NCBI GenBank assembly: GCA_000499405.2 | Contig: HG738137.1 | Location: 1-64,000 of the forward strand | Direction: 5' to 3' | Source: Onchocerca volvulus | Taxonomy: Eukaryota; Nematoda; Chromadorea; Rhabditida; Onchocercidae | DNA length: 64,000 nucleotides | Shown here: in pieces, positions 30,701-42,708 of the stretch | How the letters are laid out: each line of letters begins with the position of its first letter | Numbering within the stretch: position 1 is the first letter of the stretch | The notes under the pieces: generated by a model | Told to the model about the DNA's origin: nothing | The model's input: the letters and a program-made list of their open reading frames with translations, nothing else | Database searches by the model: none | Translations under genes and position numbers: made by a program

Positions 30701-33700
30701 AATTGCTATTGTTTTAATTAGTAGCAATACTAATAATATTGATGGAAATAATTAAAATTTTCCATTCTATGCATCATTGAAAGCCCGTAGGATATAATAT
30801 TTAAATTAAAATTTAATATAATAGTACTAAAGGTTGTAAAGCTTAACACTTCTAATTTCCATCCGATATTTCTCATCTTTTATCCAGATGTAAATATATT
30901 TTATCCTTTGTACTATGTCATTTCCATAATTATTATTCACATTCATTAATGATTAGCTTTTATTACAAATACTTCCGCAAAACTTTCAACATGTTTATAA
31001 TTTAAATATTTTATGAAAACATTAATGATTGAAGCAAAATTTGTTTGAATTTGAAAATTTTGACTAATCAAGATTTTTATGAGAAATAGAAATACAAAAG
31101 AATGCAAAAAATGTCAGATAAAGATAATTTTTTTTTTGATTCGGAAAAAAAAAAAGATTATTTACGATCATTTGTTGTTATATGATTTTATGTTACCCGG
31201 GATATGGCAAATTCCTCTAATTTTATTCAAATGTAATGCTGGAAGAAAAGAAAGAAAAGAAAAGAAAAAACAGAAAATAAGAAGTTTCAATGACTGATGA
31301 AGTAATTGTATATTCCGAATGCAGCAAATGTAGATTCTATTTAATTTTGTAGGGAAAAGACAGATACATGAAAATACATGCAAAAAAAATTTGAATTCAA
31401 ATTGTATTCGAATTTAAAATTGCAATAAACTGGAATGAAATAAAAATCAAACTACTTGTTACAAAAATGAAAATTTTTAAGCTAGTTATAATTTTACAAT
31501 TTAAGCGATCATTTTTCAAGCATTGGTTTAAAATTTCATCAAATAATTGCTGAAGTGATTTTATCGGTTTTAATAAAACACTTGAAAATGAAACTTTTTT
31601 CTTTTGTTTGCCATACAGCTTTACTTCTATTTCGATAGTCATTTAGTATCATTTCATTTAAAATAAAAAAAAAAATTACTTAAATTGTCAAAAAATTTTT
31701 AAACAAGTAAATGATGTAATGCATAATGATTAAAAAGATTCATATGGATAATTCTTATAAATCCAATTCTGTCACAGATTCTTTGAAATTTATTATTTCC
31801 ATTCTATCATCCATTCTAAGTAGCTTATGAATTCAATTTTTTCACAGTTTTTTTTTTTTTTAAGCACTGAATTTGAACTATCTTAGATTCTCCACAATCT
31901 ATGAATTCGATTCAATCATAAATTCATCAATATGAATTGATAACAACGATGATTTAAATATCAGTGATAATTATATATTTCTCAAAGATTTTCATTATTT
32001 TCAGTCCCAAAATTGTTTGCATATTTCTAAAGTAGTCTTATTAATATTCTCTAAATGTTTAACGAGAAAAATAAGTGAAAGAAAAAAGTTGATTGGAAGA
32101 AAATATTATATTTTTTAGCAATTCTCGCACATCCTTAATTAATTATAATTAAGCACGTCCTTAACTAATTTTAATTAACCTTTGATGATTAATAAGTAAT
32201 TAAGGTATGCTAACTATCTTATTGATTTTTTGCAAGTTTCAATCCTTATCCAAAAATTTTCCTGAAATCAAAACTGCATAAACAGATGGTTTATTTCAAA
32301 ATTATTCAGGAAAAAGCAAGTTTCATTTTTCCAAATTTTAGTTTTTAAAGGGAATGTGTACTTTCTTTTGCCTCTCCTGTATTGAATATTTCAGATGATA
32401 GATGAAATATGATATTCGTGGAATATTAGAAAGTTGGTCTATTGCAAAAATTCTAAGATTCTAATTTGTTCAAATTACTAAACCATTAAACAACGCATTA
32501 ATATTTTTTTTGAAATTATTTGACAAAAGAAGAATATCAAAAAGATTTGAGTACGAATGTTTCATTCACATTTTGATATGAATAGAAAAATATTTTCATA
32601 TTGCTGTTAAATTTTTCAAAAATTTTTCCATTAAATTACAAATCAATAGAAATGGTAATTTAATTATTGTTTGAAATCATTCGACAGAGAGAAATATCGA
32701 GAAGACTTGAACAGAAATGTTACATTTGTTTTAAATTAAATTAAATGGAAAAAAAAAGTTATTTTTAATACGTTATTAAATTATACTAATTTTTGTTGCG
32801 ATTAAATTTTCTTTTACCGTAATTACAACATCTAAATCAGAAAAGTGGAAACAAAAATTCGAACGAATTGGCAATTTACTATACTGTATGGAATATTTAT
32901 TTTATTATACTGTAAAAATGCACTAATAATTGTAAGGAAGATTATTTGCGCCAGTGAATACTGTAGGGAAAACATTTCCGCCGGTCAATATTGTAAGGAA
33001 GAATATTTGCGCTGTGAGAAAGACAATTTATTTTGCAAAATTTTATAACATTTTCAGTTAGAAATTCAATAAATAACCTCTGATTATATTGCTAATAGTA
33101 TTAAAGAATATAATTACTTATTACTTCGGCATTCAAATTTCGAATAATTTGAGTTTCAGAAAATTAAATTTTTATAAATTATTAAAATATGAAAAACTTT
33201 ACTTTTGCAAATTTTTATTCTTATTTGCATGGGAAACTTTTTTGAACCTGTTGAAACTATCAAATTTATTGCAAGATTTTGATAAATTTTCACAAACTTT
33301 CATGAATTATTCGACTGAATTATTTTGACAAAAATTTGTGCGATGAAAAAAAGAGAGAGAATAAGAAAAAAGGCAAAGCTAAATATTATTTTATTATTCA
33401 ATTGTTCGATAAATAAATAAGTGAGAAAATGTAGAATAAGTTTGAATGAAATTAATTTATAAATTTGAATGAAATTGATTTTAAATTCGATTTTATTTTT
33501 GACTTTTTTTTTTTTACTTTCTTCATTTTATATGTTTAGCAAATTTTTAAAAGATCCAACAAATTTGGATTTGTCGTTTTTTCCATCTTTTTTTTCCTTT
33601 TCTTCATCAAGCTATTTCTATCGAAGATAAGAAAGAAGATGGGAAGATTATTGCTATTGGATAAAGTTGTAAAGGTAAGAAAAGGTTTGACAACAGTTCA

Positions 33701-36577
33701 AGAAAGTTGTGAGAAATGTCAACATTGAAGATTGATCAAATAAACTAATCCATATGGAAATTAATGATAGATTGGATTGATTGAAAAGCTAGAAGAGGAA
33801 GTATTATTTAGAAATAAAGAAGTGAAGCATACTGTCGCTTAACGAAGAACAAATAATTGAATAGATAAATAAGTATTCGATAAATTGAATAATCTAATGA
33901 ATATATCGAATTAATTAACTGATCAACTGATTGATTATTGATTGATAGACTGAATAAATGACTATAACTGATTAATCGATTATTCGATAAATCGAACAAT
34001 CTAATGAATATATCGAATTAATTAACTGATCAAATGATTGATTATTGATTTATAGACTGAATAAATGACTAACTCTGATTAATCGATTAATTGAATTTAT
34101 CGATGAAACAAATAAATTGGATACATAAATAAATAATCGATAAATTGAATTGTATGATAAATATTTTAATTAAATAATGGACTGATTGATTAATGTAATG
34201 CATTAACTGGCTTATCGAATATATGATTGACTAATTGATTGATTGAACTTATCGATGAGCAAATAATTGATTGAGTAGATGAATATTGCATAAATTGAAC
34301 TATATGATGAATGATTAATTAATTAATTAATTAATTAATTAATCAATGAGCTGAATGAATTGATTTCCTGATTAATTAACTGATTGATTGATTAACTGAC
34401 ATTGACGTGTATCTAGCTGTTATAAACAATATTGTAAACAATGTTTACATTACTGTTTACAACATGTGTACATAAGTACTTAAGGATCGAATAGAACAGA
34501 AAATTCCGTCTCTAAGATGTTACTTTCCGTCCGGAATGCGTATTATCATTGTACCATAAAATAATAACATTTAGAATATTTCATTCTGAAGCGGGAAGCT
34601 TTTTCAGATGTTAACTTTACGATTTGAAAGTAACATAAATATTTTTGAATCATTTAATTGATCATGATTAAAAAAACATTTTCATGATTAATTGAATTAA
34701 TTAAATTTTAATTGATTATGCTCAAACATATGTATATATGTATATTTATATCCATCTATATTCATCTATCTATCTGTCATTGTCCATAAATTCAATTTTT
34801 GGAAAGTTATTAAACGGTTTTAACCGAACTACACATCCAAGATGCTATCAATAAACCGCTTTAAATTATAAAAATTATAGCTATTTTTTCATTTCTATTG
34901 AAATTTTAATGAAATAAAAATGTAATCGATTTAAGTACTTTGGGAATTCCCTTATTTTTCTAATCGACGAAAATATTAGTTTCATTCATATATTTTATAA
35001 AATATAAACACATGAAATTGAATGTTATTGAATAATTTAAATTCCGTATCGCTGGGCAAATCAAATTTGAATTGAATTTTAACTAAACCATCGAATAAAT
35101 TTTATTGCACTGTTCAAAATTGCACCTTTTCCAACTTTTTTCCCACTTTTCTCCCTTTTTTTTTTAAGTGCGAAGAAGTCTTTGGTTATGAAAATGAACG
35201 AATGATTGTCAAAATAAGAAGAAATACTTTGTTCAAAAAAAAATTTTGACAATATTTTAGAAGATTAATAACTGCTGAAATAAATGTGCATATATTAAAA
35301 AAAATAAAAGAGAAATTAAATAATTATTATATGCAAATAATCATGGAAAAATTTGTTTATAAAAATAATTATGTATTTAAGCAATAATATGCGCAAAACA
35401 AAATACAAAAAAAAAAAAATATTTAATTTTTGGCAAAAATTTCGACAATTTTTGTTTCATTTAAAGTTTGCTATTGTTTGTTAATCAAATACAGACACTG
35501 CTGATGATGCATGCTATTAAATCAACTAATTTATTTATATTTTAATATTTTTCTTGCATAAAATTCTTAATCTTGCAAGTAATTATTTAAAATTTTGATA
35601 AGATTACTTTAACATTCGATTAAATTCTAAGATTTTCATTTTCTTTTCAAAAAAAAAAAACTTTTTATTAATCGTTATTTAGCAACATGAAGTTCTTTAT
35701 AGAAATATACAAGCATATCTGTCTATTTATTTTGATATCTTATCTTATCCCTCGAATGATAACTTTATTTGCATTACGTTTTATTTAAATTGTAAACAAA
35801 TTATTTATGCAAATTATTAAATTGTGAAATTTCCAAAGATTTCTTCATTTTTTAGGAAAATTAACAAGGAAAAAAAATAATGAAAACTTACTCATCATCT
35901 AATTCATATTCGTAGCTATCGGAAATTATTTCCGTCATTACCGTAGGTGGATTTTCTCTTTGCGGTGTAAGTTTTATTTTTTCGGCGACATCAATTCGAA
36001 TTGCTGGATTGATTTTTGTTTTCATTGATTGTTTGATATCTGATAAAGTTGTTGATTTCACGGTTCTAGTGGTAATATCATGTGATTGCTCGGGAATTAT
36101 TGTTACGACCGGTTGTAAGTTTGTTGATATTTGTTGTAGGTTAGCTTTAACGACAAATTTCTCTCGTTGAAGATTAGAGACAAGATTAGGTGATGATTCT
36201 GATATTTCATCAGAATCATCGCTTGAAACATCCATTGATTCATCAACATCAAATAATTCCGCTTCTAAATCAGCATTACAAAAATCCATTTGTCGACACC
36301 AACATGCTGTTGTACTGCCAATTACATGACAATATGTATCGTTCGAAGTTTGACGAATTAATACGCATGCAAAAATTGTTTGTCGTGAACGTCGTAATGC
36401 GCCGCATGCTGCACGCTTTCCATCACGATTATGTATGTCGCAAAAATCACCAGTACATGGTGATGGTCCACGATTTGCATTGCACTTGCAACGTAATGCA
36501 TGAAGTTGTTGAAAATGAAAGGTAAAAAAGACGATTAGCAAATAATAAATCGTCGCAGAAAGGAAATAGTGCCGCAT
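21513..36577 (-). CDS. Secreted, probably GPI-anchored Ly6/ET-like cysteine-rich protein, 2 exons
   Basis: Exons: 36577-35892 and 22497-21513, joined phase 2 to phase 2 across a 13,394-base intron, give 556 aa. The open frame extends upstream, but the first ATG is at 36577. Residues 1-28 are a hydrophobic signal peptide. Residues 30-103 form a domain with ten cysteines (30, 32, 41, 46, 58, 71, 83, 92, 94, 100) ending in CN, as in three-finger Ly6/activin-receptor-type and nematode ET-module domains. N79 is an N-glycosylation sequon. A long acidic and Ser/Thr/Ile-rich stalk follows, with degenerate repeats of about 20 residues (22100-22380), then a His tract and a long Gln tract (21668-21765). 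The last 19 residues are hydrophobic with no basic tail, which fits a GPI signal. A cell-surface protein is likely; ligand and function are unknown. More exons in the intron cannot be excluded. Confidence 0.7.
21668..21765 (-). repeat. CAA/CAT coding microsatellite (poly-Gln/poly-His)
   Basis: A nearly pure GTTGTT run on the plus strand passes into GATGAT units. On the coding minus strand this reads as six His codons, mixed His/Gln, then about 17 consecutive Gln, just before the C-terminal anchor region of the Ly6/ET-like protein. Its length is likely to vary between individuals. Confidence 0.9.
30430..30740 (+). repeat. Imperfect TAG/TAA trinucleotide region
   Basis: A low-complexity stretch rich in GTAATAGTAGTA-like and TTGTTGT-like trinucleotides, interrupted throughout. 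It looks like a decayed microsatellite inside the long intron. Confidence 0.6.
32881..33019 (+). repeat. Degenerate tandem array, about 30-nt unit
   Basis: About five units, each opening with a version of ATACTGTAGGGAA or ATTGTAAGGAA. The last three are best conserved and GC-richer (TTTGCGCCAGTGA, TTTCCGCCGGTCA, TTTGCGCTGTGA). The units run about 22-31 bases. The open frame through it repeats Cys-Arg/Lys-Glu motifs only because of the repeat and is not called as a gene. Confidence 0.7.
33870..34090 (+). repeat. 107-nt tandem duplication in an ATTGATTGA-rich region
   Basis: The block containing CTAATGAATATATCGAATTA at 33894 recurs at 34001 with few changes, giving a period of 107. More diverged ATTGATTGATTAA-type sequence continues to about 34390, including a TTAATTAA run near 34315. 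Confidence 0.8.
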
Positions 36578-38748
36578 CGAATGACAATATGCAGCTGCAT
36601 GCAATGTTTTACGACTTTATCGGTCGATTTTGAAAATTTTGTAAATAATTCAATAATAATAATAATAATAAATATGTAAAATACTTTAACTCAGAATTCA
36701 AGAAATGAAAAAGTATCACTTCACAGAAAATAACAAATGAATGAATCGCAAATATAGAAAAAAGTTATTAGAAAATATTGAAATTTCAAAGATTTTGAAA
36801 ATTTTCGCACTATTTTTTCGTTAATTGATCGATTAATTTAATCGCATATTATTAACTATTTGCATGAATAATTAATTCTGTCTATATGGCAGCATCGAAT
36901 GGCAGTTTTTATTTTTATTCAAATCGATGAATAAATCGATGAATACCCAAATTTTTCCTGTAAATAGAAATTGTTCAATTTCATGGTTCGGTATTTCTTA
37001 ACATTTAAAAAATTTCTACTTAAATTAAAAAATTTTTTCGATCTAAAATTCGAATAATAGTTTGCAAAACAAACATAATTCGTTTACCCATTAACAATAA
37101 AAACGATCAGCAATGAATTGATTATTATTCGAATTTAAAAGTTAACAAAAATATGACGAAAAACGAAGCAAAAAATCCACATAATTTAACAAACATATTC
37201 GATTAAAGAATGAATTAAAATTTCAACTTTAAATATTGCTTTTTCCATATTGACATTAATATGAATTAGAAAATGGTCTTAATTGAAAAAAAAAAAAAAA
37301 AGATGAGAAAAGTTGGAAATTTTATTAATTCCATAAAAATTAAGCGAACAATTTTTAAAAAAAAAGTGTAAATTTAACGATCTGATATGCAATGAATTTT
37401 AAAATGTTTTCACATTTCTTAACAAAATTACGCTAATCGTAATGAATGTTTCACCCGATAGTTGTTGAATGTTTTAAAAATTGGAAGAAGAAGAGAAGGC
37501 GTAGGTGATATGAAGTTGGAGGTAAGGAGAAAAAAAAAAGATAATAATGGATTAGATCAAAGGATGGTGGAACTTTTCTGAACTTTGAAAAATTGGTCCA
37601 TTTCGGACAGCAACTGTTTGCCGGAAGGAATTAAAATAGTCAAAAGTAGAAGTTAAAAATAATTTCGTTATCATTTGAGGATTAAATTGTTAGCAAAACA
37701 GTAAAAAAATGACAATGAAATTTTTCCGAATGAAATTTTGAAATTTGAAATGCCATAAATAAATACATAATTTTTTAATGAAATTTTAAAAATGATTTCT
37801 TATAAGCAAAAAATAAAAGTTTCCTCTTTTTTTCAATAAATTTCGGAAAAATGCTATAAAATATACATCTGTCTCCGCATCAATTCTTTACTCTAAATAA
37901 GTGAATCAAATAAATTTAACGAAAGAATAAATTATATGTAATTAATGACTTGATCAAAATTAATCGAATAATGATTCAATAACATGTCAATGATACGTGA
38001 AATTATGCTGATTCGTTCTACAAGTGATAGAAAAAATAATTTAATTCAGTAATTAATTAACCAAATGATTTAAATGATAAGGATTATTTCAACATTAAAC
38101 TCACTCGTGACAGTATCAAACAGAAGAATAGAAATACTCATAATAATGATAGTAACATTAAGAATAAAAAATCCGAAATTATTATTTAATAATAATTGTA
38201 ATATTGCTAATTTAATAGATAGATGATAATGTTACTTTAAATTTCATTTCGATAACAATAATGATACTATTACTGATAATAATGATATTGGATATAAAAG
38301 ATGCGTCATATGATAAAAATGAATCGATTATAGGACAAAATCATTGTTTCAAGCTAATTTATACCCATTTAATCAATCAATCAATAATAAGTCAATATTC
38401 AATTACTTTGATCAATCAATAACCTGCCAGAAACATATGTTAAAACTGAACATTTCTACTGAGAACTAACTGGTTAGCTTCAAGGTATGCTTCTCATCTA
38501 TCAAATTCTGCTTATGTCGAGAGCAATGATGGGGTGGAGTCGTTCGGGATTGCAATTTGTTGATTCTAATGGGTGGGATCAATCTGACATTCCATTCCCC
38601 TCTAAAGCAATCATGAGATGACCTTTTGATCTAATCAGAACTACTGATAATAGCACTGATAATTTGCTATGAAGAGCAATAGATGAATTGAAAGGAAATG
38701 ATAAGTACAATGTTAAAATGAAATGATTGATGATAAGAAAAAAATTTT

Positions 38749-38951
38749 GATCCAAGGAATTATTGAGATAATGCTAATTTGATTTGAGAAATTGTTGGCA
38801 TGGTATTAGTTTGATTTGAGGAATTGTTGGGATAGTATTAATTTAATCTAAAGAGTTACTGGAATAAATATTGGTTTGACCTGAGGAATTGCTGAAGTAA
38901 TATTAGTTTGATCCAAGAAATTATTGGGATAATATTGTATTTGATTTGAGG
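38749..38951 (+). repeat. Minisatellite, about 32-nt unit, six copies plus a partial
   Basis: Units begin GATCCAAGGAATT, GATTTGAGAAATT, GATTTGAGGAATT, AATCTAAAGAGTT, GACCTGAGGAATT and GATCCAAGAAATT, and each ends in a TATTAGTTT-like segment. A partial seventh unit follows. Unit length is constant (31-33 bases) while the sequences diverge by several changes per unit, so the array is not recent. Confidence 0.85.
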
Positions 38952-40384
38952 AAAATGATAAGAGAAGTGATAAATTCCAGAGTATTTCAATTATTAATAA
39001 AATATTTCAACAATTCAATCACTGATATATTTTAATACTATCTTTTATTTCAATAAATCAATATAAATCTATGGACAAAAAAGAAAAAAACGAAAACAGA
39101 TGCATGGATAAATCGATTGATAAGATAGTATTTTTTCAAATAAATACAAGTAATAGTCTTTTTGCAAAATTCAACAATATATAATACTAAAATACACTAG
39201 TGCAATTTCAGTATTTCAGTTATTAAATTCAAATAAAAAGAAAAAATTTACGGTACGATAGTTATTTTTTCTTTATGAATGATTTCTTTTTGAATAATTA
39301 TTTCCTATTTTTAAATCTTTTCAACAATATGTGTGTGTGTATTCACATAATTAGTTTTAATATTTATTTTATGAAAGCTTAATATATATGTGCAAAGTGT
39401 GATATGTGAAACTACGTCATTCATATAAAGGCTTGGATATTTTTTATCAAATAATTAGTATTTTCAGACAAATTAAATTAAGCAAATTAAATTTCTTGAT
39501 AAGCTTAGCAAGAAGATAGGATAAAACATGGAAAGAACAAAAAAAAGAAGAAGAATGAAATAAGAAAAAATTTAAAAAATCCTAATTATTAGCAAAATAT
39601 TAAATGATTCATTCAATGTGATATATTTATTCGACTTGGAAAAATGATTAAAACGTAAAGAATTTAAAAAAAAAAAAAAAAAGAAAAAGTAACAAATGAT
39701 AAAATTTTCTCGAATAATGAAATAAGACGTATGCAAAATAAAAATAAACAAGTAAGCAAGAAAAATTATGGTGAAAAAAAAAGGAAAAATAAACAAATTT
39801 TAAATTTGATGTAAAGAGAAATATTATCAAATAATGAAAAACATTTTTAAAATCAGCATCTGGTGCTAAGAGGGACAAGAAAAGCGATTTTTGAAAAAGT
39901 AACTAATTTGTAGAAAAAAAAAAAAAAGAAAAGGATTTTTCAAAAGTTTTTAAAAATTGGAAAATCAAGAAAGAAGTAATAATTATTTATATGTGAAAAA
40001 TTTTTGCAATTTTTAAAAAGTTTCCCTGACATCATCGAACAGAAAAATGAAACTATATTTTAAAGTGCAGTAAGAAAAAAGTTAAAAAAAAAAGAAGCGA
40101 TAAAAGGAAAATGAAGATTTTCGTTCTTTTTTTTTTTTTTATTGCATAAATATTCATGATAAAACTGATAGTAATATTTAATGATCAAAATTAAATTTTA
40201 AATAAAACGGTTATTTGAAAAAATTACCTTTTTTTTTTTCTTAATTAAAAAATCTCTTCTTTAACCAAAAATTTTAGTTTTTCAAATGGTAGCATAATCA
40301 TAAAATATTAATATTACAATAGTTTCTATTACTTTAGTTATTAAATTGAATGTTTAATTTCGATTGATTTAAAATACTTTTCAC

Positions 40385-40475
40385 ACATATGTTTAACATA
40401 TGATGATGACAGATGTACATACGTGTGTACGTGTGTCATCATTATATGTTACACGTACGTATATACGTACGTGTA
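40385..40475. repeat. Cluster of three inverted repeats with a 26-bp perfect palindrome
   Basis: Within 91 bases: CATATGTT/AACATATG arms (40386-40402, 1-base spacer); ATGATGACA/TGTCATCAT arms (40403-40411 and 40434-40442); and a 26-base perfect palindrome at 40450-40475 built from ACGT and TATA steps. Alternating purine/pyrimidine (ACGT, GTGT, TATA) dominates the cluster. Confidence 0.9.
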
Positions 40476-42604
40476 TGCACTATATATCACTTATATTCAT
40501 AGAAAGTTATTATGCAAATTTTTTTAATATATAAAATAGAATATATTTAATGCGCTAAAAATACGAATGTATATGCAACAAATGAATTAAAATAAAAAAA
40601 AAAAAAGAAAAAAAGAAAAAGCGCAGCAATATCTTTAATTAATTGAAATTAATTCAGCCAGATGATGAAAATTATTGAAAAAGATTGGAAAAAAAAAGTT
40701 ACATTTATGATAATTTTTCATTCAAATATTCAATTCTGCTGATATTACGAGAAGTTCGAAGAAAAAACTGACATAATTTTTCATGTTTAATAGGTTTTTA
40801 AGAAAAAAAAAAGCATGAAAAAAGCACCAAAGAACAAAAAGAATAAAAAGAGAAATGAAAGAAACGAAAAAGGAAAAATAAGCGTTCAATATTAAAATAA
40901 ATTGAATTAGACAAAAAATTGGAACTAAATAGTACTCAAATTAATCAGATCAATTAAACTGAATGCGAAAAATTGATTTAAATTGAAAATAATCGTGTAA
41001 AATTTTATTAAGCAAATATACTAAAATCCATTTAAAACTTTAATGAAGAATTAAAATTTTTGATTTTAATTTTCGAGCAAATTATCCATCGATGATGTAT
41101 GCAATTTGTCATTCAGCAAATTCCACTCATCCATACTGACTTCAATTCAATAATTATATTTAAATTAAATTTGCAGCTGCGAAGTCCGAAGAGATAAAAC
41201 TCACTTCAATCGTTTAGTAAATCACAATATTAGTTGTATAAGCAATGTCGGTTTGAAAATAACAACATTTTAAGTAAATTTTGTTCATTTTAAAAATTAA
41301 TTTCAGAAATACTCTCAATTAAATGTATAATTTTTGTTCTTAAACTTGTCCAAGAAATCAATTTTAGGATAATTTTCGATATTTTTTAAAAAATGAATTA
41401 TTTAATTTCAACTTATGCATCATGCCATCATTTCATACGATTTGTTGCTAAATGAAAGTAATGTGAACTATAAGTGAAATAGTTGATAATTATGAGTTTT
41501 AAATATTAATTCCAGAATTGGAAATTGCGGTTATTTACTTATCCAGTAAGAATTTTGGATCTATATGCTATTCGGATTTTAGTAATTTAATATGCGCATC
41601 ATTTACTCTAAACAGTTAAATGATTTTTCATAATATTTCCAGAAGATTTTTCGGATAAAATAATTCTAAATAATATTCTTACATCATATTCTAATTTTTC
41701 TGCATTATTCGATATCACTTGATGATAAAGATAAGTTGAGCAAGTTTGATTCGAAATTAGCAATATATATCTAATGCATACTTTTTTAGATTTTGCATAT
41801 TTCATGCTTTGATTTTTTTTAAGAATGATCAATCGATAATGCTATACGAAAGAACATGAATGATTAATGTTTTGATCTGGAAAAGATGTAATGCGCTATT
41901 AGCAGTTTGTTGAAGAAAAAAAAAAAAAAAAAGAATAAAAAACGAAAAAAAAAAAGAAAAAACGTATAAAACATCTGTCGGATGAAAATAATTGTTGTCG
42001 GTGTATGAAAAATAGAAAAAAATGATCGCAAGTGTTAGGTGAGTTCAATCGTACAATAAATAATTATTGAATAGTTTTTAACACTATCATTAACTTGCAT
42101 TTTACCACACTAATGAGTGCTTACTTTATAGATTTGAGTAGGAGGCAGAAGAAAGAAAAATTTAGAATTATTTGAAATAATCTTTGTCAGTAATAACAAG
42201 AATTAAAATTTAAAATAGTAATAATTAATAATAATAATGATAAAAAAATGACAAACTAATAACGGTGATAAAAATATAATGAAGCATCAGAATATTTGTC
42301 AGGTAATAGATATTCTGGCACTATAATCAATTGCTAATTCTGTATGATCTCATTTTTTGAAAAGAAATAATTATTTAGACTTCGTAGTTTCACCTAAATT
42401 AGAAATCAGAAAATGGGAAATCAAGAAAAAAGGAAAAAAGTTGTGAATAACCTGAAACACGAAATTAAAATACGGATGAAAAGAGTAATAAATAACGTCG
42501 TCTAGAATTGTATTGGTGTGATCTAATATCGAAATTTCTTTATGATTTCGGGACAAATCATTTGAATATTGTTGTACTGCAATGAAAAATAGTATTGGTA
42601 ATAA

Positions 42605-42639
42605 TGGAGATAATAATAATAACAACAACAATAATAACA

Positions 42640-42705
<66 letters not shown>
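42605..42705. repeat. (AAT)n microsatellite
   Basis: An AAT/AAC-type run that becomes pure AAT from about 42640. It produces a Leu-rich open frame on the minus strand, which is not a gene. Confidence 0.9.

Positions 42706-42708
<3 letters not shown>

Larger units (their letters stand above)
22498..35891. other. 13.4-kb intron of the Ly6/ET-like gene
   Basis: GT donor (GA|GTAAGT at 35891-35886) and CAG acceptor at 22500-22498, with matching phase. The interior is AT-rich with no open frame above 100 codons, no recognisable exon and no transposon coding sequence. It contains an imperfect TAGTAATAG-type region (30430-30740), a degenerate tandem array of about 30 nt (32881-33019) and a 107-nt tandem duplication (33870-34090). 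I see nothing else supportable. Confidence 0.6.

Noticed and set aside
36190..36525. 111-codon plus-strand frame
   Set aside because: Lies antisense within the conserved-cysteine exon of the Ly6/ET-like gene; the minus reading explains the sequence.
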